Source: Oscillospiraceae bacterium
GTDB lineage: Bacteria > Bacillota > Clostridia > Oscillospirales > Acutalibacteraceae
Direction: 5' to 3'
DNA length: 64,000 nt
NCBI GenBank assembly: GCA_015065685.1
Contig: SVPU01000003.1
Location: 62,001-126,000, forward strand
Shown piece by piece: positions 15,185 through 23,700 of the stretch (position 1 is the stretch's first letter; every line of letters begins with the position of its first letter). The notes under the pieces were generated by a model, which saw only the letters and a program-made list of their open reading frames with translations, was not told where the DNA came from and did not search any database. The position numbers were made by a program, and so were the translations under genes.

Positions 15185-18100
15185 TTATTTAAGTTTGCAA
15201 ATATCGGTTCCATAAACGGATTTATACAGTTCGCATACGGCGTATGCCTTTTTCTTATTAGAAGAATCTGCATTGTTAAGTGCATATGCAAGAAAATCTG
15301 AATATGAAACTTTAATGGTGTTACCGTAAACATTTCCGCTTTGCGAAGCAACGTAAGGCACAAGGGTGTATTGCTTTGTATAATTAGCAAATGCTATGCC
15401 TGTTATATCTATTGAAGTCAAATCGTTCACTCCAAAAGAAATGTTTGCCGCCGCATTGGATATGTTTTCGGGACTAAATGCAGCACCCGATTTATAAACC
15501 AATACTCCAAGGTTTTCGGTTTCTACTCCATAATCGAGGTTGATTCTGAAAATTCCTTTGGGGAAACTTCCCTGAATGGGTTTTGAAGATGCCAGGCAAT
15601 AGTCGGAATTACCCGTTTGCGAATGGGGGATAACCGATTCCCATTCGCCTTGCGGAACATCATTCAGAACGGGTGTTGCTTGGTTTTCGTAAGCGGGTGT
15701 TCCGGTTAATGCATAATAAGTATCAAGAATCTGATTGATTTTCTTAACCGCCGCCGCCTTTGAAGGCTCGGTATTATCCTTATACATCAGCAGCCATTCA
15801 AGATAAGAAGCGGTGAATTCTTCTGCATAGTGAGTATTTCCGTTGGCATCAACAACATAAGGTTTTACACAGAATACATTTTTAATCCCGTATATAGAAA
15901 TATTAGAAACACCAACTACGGTATCTTCCTTATCTAAAACTATATCTGTTGCATTTTCTTCGCCTTTATCACTTCGCCAGATTTTCATACCGACTTCTTT
16001 TGTGCTTTGCGGATAGTAATCAAACGAAACGGGAATATTGAAAGCAAACTTATATGTACCCGTTAAGGTGCCTTTTGATGCCTGGATATCGGTGGCCTCT
16101 AAAACGAAATTATCAAAGTATTTTTTAGCGCCGCTAGGCCAATAATCCGAAGACCTGATTGAAATGCATAAATAATCGTTATCTCCGCTATATAACGTGT
16201 TTTCAACGGTTGTCCACTCGGTTGAATAATTACCTTTTGCATTATCGGGTGAAGAATAGTCGATGTATTTATTGAGCAACAACTTAACATCATCTGCTTT
16301 ACAGAAATCGTAAGAAATACGGGTATAATTACCTGAAGATACGGTACTGATATAATCATAGGAAACGGTATATTCAGTATTTCTTTCAACAGGAACAAAT
16401 TGGAAAGCGTAGGCTTTGGCGCAGTCAATTTCCAATGACCTGTTTTGGTCACTTGAGTTTGAGTTGACAATTGAGCACCAATATTGATTCCAGGAACCAT
16501 TAATTTCGAAACTCGGATTTATAATAACATTCTTTTTGGGGGTATATTCTTCCAATTTGAAGTTATCAAAATATTTTTTAGTGCCTGACCAGGTGCCCGT
16601 GGTTGAACGGATAGTAATGCAAAGATAATCATTATCTTTGCTGTTTAAAACAGAGGTAGAATAGTTTGTCCATTCGGCAGAGTGTTGATTACGCGTTTCG
16701 GCAGGAGTGTATGCATCAATATATGTTCCGTTTAAGAATTTTTCGTTATTCGCTTTGCAAAAATCGAAAGATACCCAAGTGTAGCCTGAACCGTTAAGGT
16801 CGATATAATCATAAGATACTATATAATCAGTATTTTTCTTGATTGGTACATACTGGAATAAATAAGCATTTGCGCAGTCGAATTCGGCAGAGATGTTGCC
16901 ATCGCTTGAATAAGCCGAAGAAGGAGAATTCCAATGTTGAGTCCAACCGTTGTAATTTTCTTCAAAACTGCCGTTAACAAGAACTCCGATTTTGTCTTCG
17001 CTTATAGCAGAAGCCTTTTTAAGAGTGAAGTTATCGTAATACTTTTTAACACCTGATGCCCAAGAAGAAACACTTGAGCGGATAGTAATACACAGATAAT
17101 CGTTTTCGCCGCTGTTTAGGGTGTAAGACATAGTTTTCCACTCTGTAGAATAAGCGCCGTAACCATCTTGCGGGGTGTATGTATCTATAAATTTATTATT
17201 TTTGAAATTCGCATTATCTGCAGTGCAGAAGTCAAGCGAAACCCAAGAATTTGCACCCGAAGTAGCAACACCGTTGCAAATGTAATCGTAAGAAATAACG
17301 TAATCTGTGTTTCTTTCAACGGGGACATATTGGAAAGCATAAGCGTTTGCACAGTCGAGTTCCAAAGATTTTTTACCGTTAGTAAAATATGAATCTACAA
17401 TAGAACACCAATGTTGATTCCAACTGCCTTTGCTTTCAAAACTCGGGTTTGCAATTTCGTTAAGACCGATAACCCCCGCATCACTTGTTTTAAAGAGGCG
17501 GAAATCATCCATATAAGCCTCGCCGCCGCTGTCTTTTACAAATATGCCAACTCGGTTATGGTCTTTAGAATTGAATGTGAATCCAACCGTGTTCCAATCA
17601 CATTGGGAATTAAAGGAATATTCCTTTACGATTGTGGGGTATACCTGATTTTCTGAAATTATATTTCCTTTTGAATCGCGACTTCCCAAAATATCGGCAG
17701 AATTATAACCCGAAACAATGCCGAAACCACCGTTTCCTGATTTTGTAACTTGGTATTTTGCAGAGAATGTATATTCGGTATTTGGCTCGACATCAATCCA
17801 TTTAAAATAATAAATATTGTACGGATATAGAACGTCAGGCTTGTATTTAAACGCTTTGCCTTGTGAACTATTAGTATCTACAATATTTAAAGATTTGCCG
17901 TACATATAGTTTACAAATTTAGAATTATCTGACCAATAGGAATCTATCGCATACTCAAAATCGAAATTTTGAACGAGATTTATTCCACCTTCTTTAATTC
18001 CAAGCAGGGTTGGGTTCTCATTTGTTATTACTATATGGTCATCTACTTGTGAAAGAGGGGAAGAAGTTTCATAAGTTGTAGAGTTTTCAGGAGTCCAAAT

Positions 18101-20605
18101 AGCAAGTTCATCTAAATAAACGGTTGCATGTGTTACGCGGAATTGGAAATAGAAATCGGTTTGGTCGTTTGTTTCAAACGAATATGCATTCCAGTGCCAT
18201 TTATTATCATTTATTCCTAGGAACTGAAAGTAATCTTGATATTGTTTCCAATTGTGACCGCTAGAAAGATTTTGAATGGTTAGGTAATTGCCTGTTTCGC
18301 CATCTGCAATACCATAAGTAAATCTTGTGAATTCGCCGTTTTTAGCATAGTAATAATCCGATTTACCCATAAAACCAAAACAATATTTTTTGTTCGGTTC
18401 GAGTTTTAGCGGAATAGATACTATTTCTGCGTTTGAACCTGCGGTGATTTTAATTGAAGAATCGTAAAAATGGGAAACATCAGGACCGCCGTTAACTATT
18501 TCGGCACATTCTTCACCATCTTTATCGTTATCGGTTGCGTAGAAATAAGTTGCATTGTTAACGGTTTTATCACTAAAGGTTGTAATATCGCTATTTGCAA
18601 GTAACGAAGTGCCTTTTTCGGGTCCGCCAAGGAACATTTCTGCTAAATTTTCATAAACAGGACCAACAACCCAGGCTCTTGTAAAATCACTTGATGCGGT
18701 TACGGCTTCATTTGTCGGAGTGATGGTTATATTATCTACTATTATATCAGAGCCGATGCAGGACTGAATAATAAAATATTTATTGATAGTTGTTTTAGGA
18801 ATTTTGGTTGAGTAATCTATATCTTCGGTTTTAAAAACAAAACTATAATGGGACCAATCGGTTGAAGAATTGATTTTTTGAGCAACAGTCACTTTATGAG
18901 AAGAAAGTGACAAAGTGTCGCTTAACCCCCAAAAAATTTTATTTTCAGGAACAGTTCCTTTATAATCAAATTCGAGTTTATAGTTACTTGCGCGATTAAG
19001 AGTGAGTTTTTGAGAAAACAGTTTGTGGTGACTTGAAGTGACCTTTAAAGCATTGTCGTTATCTTTTCCGATACCTTCTGAAATTTCAAAATATTTATTG
19101 TCATAATCCCAAAACAATTCATCTAATTGAAAACTTCCGTTTAGTAAAACACTATCGGAATTATCCACCTTGAATATTTTAAAATTATCAAAATACCTTG
19201 CGGGTTGTGTACTGCCCGAAGTACCCGAAACCACTAAATAAATACACAAATAATCGTTTTCACCGCTATCTGCAACGCCTTTGATATTAGTCCAGGTGGT
19301 TTGTTCGCGCATAGGTTCTGAAATGGTGTTGGTATCAACGGGGGTGGATTTAATTTCCGAAGCAGGACTGAAAGAAACCCAACCCCAACCTTCAGTTGCG
19401 CTTGTGCTTAAATAATCGAAAGATAAACAATATTTTGAATTTCTTTCAACGGGTATATATTGCCAAACCTTTGTGAGTCCTTTGTTGAACATTAAAGATG
19501 TACTGCCGTCTGTGGATTTTTCGGTTGAAAGAGTTGCTAAATTGTTTCCGGACCAACCTGTAAGACCATCTTCAAAACTTGAATTCACGATATAAGAGTC
19601 ATTATTAACTACTTCTTCTAATTTAAAGTTATCAAAATATCTTGCAGGTGTACTAACGCCTTGCGAACCGCTTGTCACTATATAAACACAAACATATTCA
19701 TTATCACCTGTTTCCACTTCACCTGTGATTTGGGTCCAAGTGGTTTGTTCTCGCATAGGCTCTGAAATGGTGTTGGTATCAACAGGGGTAGATTTAATTT
19801 CCGAAGCAGGACTGAAAGAAACCCAACCCCAACCTTCAGTTGCGCTTGTGCTTAAATAATCAAATGTCAGACGGTAAGTTTTATTCTTTTCAACCTTAAT
19901 ATATTGCCAAACTTTTGTAAGGCATTTATCTATTTTAAGGGAATAACTTCCATTAGTTACTTTTTCTGAAGAAGTATTTGCAGAACTGCCTGAAGCAGAC
20001 CAACCGTTTAAATCATCTTCAAAACTGCCGTTTATTATAAGTGAAGAATCTTCTGCAACTTCTTTTGTTATTTTAAAATTATCAAAATATCTTGCGGGTA
20101 AAGATGCACCTTGTGAACCACTCATTACTATGTAAACACAAACATATTCGTTATCACCTGTTTCCACTTCACCTGTGATTTGGGTCCAAGTGGTTTGTTC
20201 TCGCATAGGCTCTGAAATGGTGTTGGTATCAACGGGGGTAGATTTAATTTCCGAAGCGAGACTGAAAGAAACCCAACCCCAACCTTCAGTTGCGCTTGTG
20301 CTTAAATAATCAAAAGAAAGGGTATATGTAGAATTTTTATCAACTTTTATGTATTGCCAGACCTTTGTAAGTCCTTTATCAAACATAAGCGAGCAATTTC
20401 CATCGGTAACCTTATCGGGAGCACTGCTTATTGTTGCAGAAGCGCCCGAGGTGGACCAGCCGGTAAGACCATCTTCGAAACTTCCGTTAACAAGTGTGGT
20501 GCTTTCGGTTGCGGCAGCGACGGTGAATGATAAGCAACCTAAAATTTGAGTGAAAATTATCGCAAAGACCAATAAAACGGATATTCTTTTTTTCAAAGAA
20601 TTCAT
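15185..20605 (-). CDS. Giant secreted multi-module protein (nine carbohydrate-binding-like domains), paralogue 1
   Basis: This 1806-residue exported protein has a signal peptide (MNSLKKRISVLLVFAIIFTQ, cleavage probably near VAAA). It then has nine beta-sandwich modules of about 150 residues recalling CBM4/9-type domains: each starts with a NGSFEDGLTGW-like motif and ends with a YFDNFKLE-like strand. Modules 1-3 are near copies and 7-9 form a second set; 4-6 differ and match modules in the neighbouring protein. Two related repeats make up the last 300 residues or so, each with a Y..PYV..G..Y core. There is no catalytic domain, LPxTG, dockerin or SLH motif, so anchoring is unknown. The ATG has AGGGAGG upstream. 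I infer an adhesin, glycan binder or surface layer component. Confidence 0.8.
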   Translation of the reverse strand: MNSLKKRISVLLVFAIIFTQILGCLSFTVAAATESTTLVNGSFEDGLTGWSTSGASATISSAPDKVTDGNCSLMFDKGLTKVWQYIKVDKNSTYTLSFDYLSTSATEGWGWVSFSLASEIKSTPVDTNTISEPMREQTTWTQITGEVETGDNEYVCVYIVMSGSQGASLPARYFDNFKITKEVAEDSSLIINGSFEDDLNGWSASGSSANTSSEKVTNGSYSLKIDKCLTKVWQYIKVEKNKTYRLTFDYLSTSATEGWGWVSFSPASEIKSTPVDTNTISEPMREQTTWTQITGEVETGDNEYVCVYIVTSGSQGVSTPARYFDNFKLEEVVNNDSYIVNSSFEDGLTGWSGNNLATLSTEKSTDGSTSLMFNKGLTKVWQYIPVERNSKYCLSFDYLSTSATEGWGWVSFSPASEIKSTPVDTNTISEPMREQTTWTNIKGVADSGENDYLCIYLVVSGTSGSTQPARYFDNFKIFKVDNSDSVLLNGSFQLDELFWDYDNKYFEISEGIGKDNDNALKVTSSHHKLFSQKLTLNRASNYKLEFDYKGTVPENKIFWGLSDTLSLSSHKVTVAQKINSSTDWSHYSFVFKTEDIDYSTKIPKTTINKYFIIQSCIGSDIIVDNITITPTNEAVTASSDFTRAWVVGPVYENLAEMFLGGPEKGTSLLANSDITTFSDKTVNNATYFYATDNDKDGEECAEIVNGGPDVSHFYDSSIKITAGSNAEIVSIPLKLEPNKKYCFGFMGKSDYYYAKNGEFTRFTYGIADGETGNYLTIQNLSSGHNWKQYQDYFQFLGINDNKWHWNAYSFETNDQTDFYFQFRVTHATVYLDELAIWTPENSTTYETSSPLSQVDDHIVITNENPTLLGIKEGGINLVQNFDFEYAIDSYWSDNSKFVNYMYGKSLNIVDTNSSQGKAFKYKPDVLYPYNIYYFKWIDVEPNTEYTFSAKYQVTKSGNGGFGIVSGYNSADILGSRDSKGNIISENQVYPTIVKEYSFNSQCDWNTVGFTFNSKDHNRVGIFVKDSGGEAYMDDFRLFKTSDAGVIGLNEIANPSFESKGSWNQHWCSIVDSYFTNGKKSLELDCANAYAFQYVPVERNTDYVISYDYICNGVATSGANSWVSLDFCTADNANFKNNKFIDTYTPQDGYGAYSTEWKTMSYTLNSGENDYLCITIRSSVSSWASGVKKYYDNFTLKKASAISEDKIGVLVNGSFEENYNGWTQHWNSPSSAYSSDGNISAEFDCANAYLFQYVPIKKNTDYIVSYDYIDLNGSGYTWVSFDFCKANNEKFLNGTYIDAYTPAETRNQHSAEWTNYSTSVLNSKDNDYLCITIRSTTGTWSGTKKYFDNFKLEEYTPKKNVIINPSFEINGSWNQYWCSIVNSNSSDQNRSLEIDCAKAYAFQFVPVERNTEYTVSYDYISTVSSGNYTRISYDFCKADDVKLLLNKYIDYSSPDNAKGNYSTEWTTVENTLYSGDNDYLCISIRSSDYWPSGAKKYFDNFVLEATDIQASKGTLTGTYKFAFNIPVSFDYYPQSTKEVGMKIWRSDKGEENATDIVLDKEDTVVGVSNISIYGIKNVFCVKPYVVDANGNTHYAEEFTASYLEWLLMYKDNTEPSKAAAVKKINQILDTYYALTGTPAYENQATPVLNDVPQGEWESVIPHSQTGNSDYCLASSKPIQGSFPKGIFRINLDYGVETENLGVLVYKSGAAFSPENISNAAANISFGVNDLTSIDITGIAFANYTKQYTLVPYVASQSGNVYGNTIKVSYSDFLAYALNNADSSNKKKAYAVCELYKSVYGTDICKLK
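19291..19417 (-). repeat. DNA repeat, copy A (inside giant protein 1, third module)
   Basis: About 127 bases nearly identical to copies at 19735-19861 and 20185-20311, encoding a shared internal stretch (TSATEGWGWVSFS, SEPMREQTTWT). Conservation at third codon positions indicates recent duplication or gene conversion rather than only protein-level selection. Confidence 0.85.
19682..19863 (-). repeat. DNA repeat, copy B (second module)
   Basis: About 180 bases that differ from copy C by only a handful of bases. The offset to C is exactly 450 bases, i.e. 150 codons, so the reading frame is preserved. Confidence 0.85.
20132..20313 (-). repeat. DNA repeat, copy C (first module)
   Basis: Partner of copy B with a period of 450 bases. 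Together with A it shows that modules 1-3 of the protein are recent tandem duplicates. Confidence 0.85.
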
Positions 20606-20650
20606 AATGAGTCCTCCCTAAGAGATTACAATATATTATTATATAAGTAT

Positions 20651-20679
20651 ATTATATAATACATTTACGTTTCCTGCAA
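20651..20679 (-). promoter_or_regulatory. Promoter of giant protein 1
   Basis: On the - strand, TTGCAG (20674-20679), a 17-base spacer and TATAAT (20651-20656), about 45 bases before the start codon. Confidence 0.65.
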
Positions 20680-20747
20680 TATACTGTATTGACTTTTTAA
20701 ATATCTTGTTATAATTCTATTGACCTTTTTTAAAAGTGTTTCAATAT

Positions 20748-20783
20748 AAAAGACCGCAAGTACAAGAATACTTGCGGTCTTTT
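20748..20783 (-). terminator. Terminator after giant protein 2
   Basis: A perfect 15-bp stem (AAAAGACCGCAAGTA and its complement) around a 6-base loop, 14 bases past the stop. It separates the two giant genes, so each has its own transcript. Confidence 0.93.
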
Positions 20784-20796
20784 GTTGATTTGAAAT

Positions 20797-23700
20797 TTAG
20801 TTTAATTTACAAAGGGCAGTTCCGTTTATTTCCTCATATAATTCACAGAAAGCGTAAGCAATAGACTTATTCTTTGCATTGCCAACATTGAGGGCATATG
20901 CCAGGAAGTCGGCATAGGATACCTTGATGGAATTTCCGTAAATTATTTCGCCGTTTCTGTAAATATAGGGTATGATTGTATATTGCTTAGCAAGGTTGTT
21001 AAAACCAATACCCGAAATGTCGATAGCGTCGAGGTCGCTCGGTCCGAACATTATATTTGCATTAGCGTTTGATGTGTCTGATAAATCGTAATCGTTGCCC
21101 GATTTATAAACTAAAGCGCCTTTGGAAACGGGTGAGATAATGATATTATCAATCTTGGGACGTGAATCCGCATAAACTGTGGAATCGCCATTGTAATTTC
21201 CGCTTTGGTAAACGGTGAGCCATGCGGTTGTATCTTCTGATACAAAGAATGTATAACTTGCAGTGCCCCAGTTATCAGCAGTGCCATATCTTCCGCTTGC
21301 TTTGAAAATGATTTTGTCATTTTCGACACCGTTACCTGATGCTGATGTGTGAACCACAACAGGAAGCGCAGTGCCCGAAACTTCGCAATAGTCGAAGTTA
21401 ATGGTGTAATAGGTGTTTTTCTTGAGTTGAATTTGTTTATACGCATAAGAGGAGTTATAAGCAAACCAGAGGAATGTTTTACTCTTGTCAAGCGGATAAA
21501 CGTTAAGACTCGAAGTGCCGCCCGCATAAGTTCCCGCATTATTTCCAAAGGTCCATTCAGCACTGTCGCTATCATCTTCAAAGGTTGAATTTGTGATAGG
21601 CGAACTGTCGTCACTCATAACCTTTTTGAGACAAATATTGTCGAAATAAGACCAATAACCTGTACTTGATTCATCAATAGATATATAGATGGTTGTATTA
21701 TTGCCGGAATTGAAACGTATCTCTTTGGTTATCCACGTGTTGTTAATGGCATCGTTAATCATATCCCATCTATCTTCGTGTTCCGAAACCTTACCTTTAC
21801 CATCAGGCTGGTTATCAGATTCGATATATACAAGAGTCTTGGTGCCGCTTTCATTCGGTGCCGTTGAACGCGCATCAAATGTGAGAACATAATCGGTATT
21901 TGCTTCAACTGTTATTGCATCCGATACAATCCATCTGTTTAAACTGCCTAACGTTTTAGTAAGGTTAGTTCCGCTTGATGCTGTGTAAATAGTAGCACCA
22001 CTGGTTTTACCTTCTTCGGGATTCCAGCCTGTCATACCGTCCTCAAAGTCACCGTTTACAATAAGGTTTGGATTAACGAAAGTTTCATCAACTAAATCAA
22101 GGTTAACACGGAGTTTTCCGTTAACAAGACTTCCTCTTATTGGTGTGGTGGGTGCAAGACCTATAGCAGAATTTCCTGTTACAGAGTAAGGAACGGTAGC
22201 ACTCCATGTTCCTGTGGGCGCAGTGGGCAAGTTTGCGGTTTGACCGCTATACATTCTCACACCTGTTGCCGCATAATTAAGGTCTAAAATCTCATTGATT
22301 TTTTCAACAATGTATTTTCTGTTTGCCTGCGGGTCATCCTTGTGCGCCAATAACCACTCGGCATAGGAGACTGTGAATGTATCACAATATGTTTTCTCTC
22401 CGCTGCTTCTTATAATATAAGGCGTAACATTGAATTCGTTTTTAATACCGTAAATTGAGATATTGGAAATTCCGACACCAAGGTTATCAAGCGTAAGGTC
22501 AATATGTGTAGCAGCCGCTTCGTCTGTACCATTCTTCCAGATTTTAGCACCGAAACCTTGTGCGTTTTGCGGATATGAATCGAATTTGAAGTTTGCATTA
22601 TAGAAGAATTTATAAGAACCTGTTGTTGTGAGTTTCTGTGAAGTGTGCGTAACTTCTTCTATTTTGATGTTATCAAAATATTTTGATGTTTGTGCACCGT
22701 TTCCGTTCATATAGAAAAGTATGCAGAGACATTCATTGTTGCCGCTATCTAAAATATTAGAAACTGTAGTCCATTCGGTTGCAGTGTTATTTCTTGTGTT
22801 CTCAGGAACATAGGTGTTAATATAACTACTGCCGGGAGTGGCGCAGAAACTGAACGAAGCATAAGTATCAGCAGGGTCAGAAGGCGCAGCGTTCTTTTCA
22901 ATAAGTTTAAAGTTGTCGAAATAAGATGAATGGCCTGTATTTGTTTCATCAACGCCGATATAAATAACTGTGTTATTACCGGAATTGAATTCAACCGTCT
23001 TCGTAACCCAAGTGTTGTTTATAGCATCGTTGATCATATCCCATTTATCTGCGTGGTCTGAAACCTTACCTTTACCGTCGGGTACATTGTCAGATTCAAT
23101 ATAGAGGAATGTTTTGGTACCACTCGCACTCGGTGCAGATGAACGGGCATCAAACGTCAGAACATAATCTGTGTTGGGTTCTACCGCGATGGCATCTGAT
23201 ATAATCCAGGTGTTAAGACTTCTCAAGGTATGGGTTGTGTTACCGCTATTACCTGTATCTGATTGGTAAATACCGTAACCGCTTTTGCCTTCCTCGGGAT
23301 TCCAACCTGTTAAACCGTCTTCAAAATCACCGTTAACGATTAAGTTATCGTTTCCTATTGAACTCTTATAATCATAAGAAATTTTATAAGAAGTGTTTTT
23401 GTTTACGGGAATGTATTGGTAGAAATATGAACCACCGTTTTTAAGCACGGCAGAATATTTACCCGATGCTTTTTGAGCAGTTGCAAGCTGAGCGTTTCCG
23501 AAAGTCCAACCGTTAGCAACGCCGTTTGTGGAGCCTTCTTCAAATCCGCCGTTTGTTACGGTGTTTGGTAAAGCATCGGTGCCTTGTGAGGTTTTGAACA
23601 CTTTAATATCATCAATATAAGCTTCTCCGCCTCCGTCAAGCACATAGAAACCTATTCGGTTACGGTCTTTTGTGTTGAAAGAAATACCAACGCTTTGCCA

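Noticed and set aside
20518-20605. Possible lipobox (ILGC) in the signal of giant protein 1
   Set aside because: Leu at -2 is unusual for a lipobox, the hydrophobic stretch continues beyond the Cys, and a normal signal peptidase I site (VAAA) follows.
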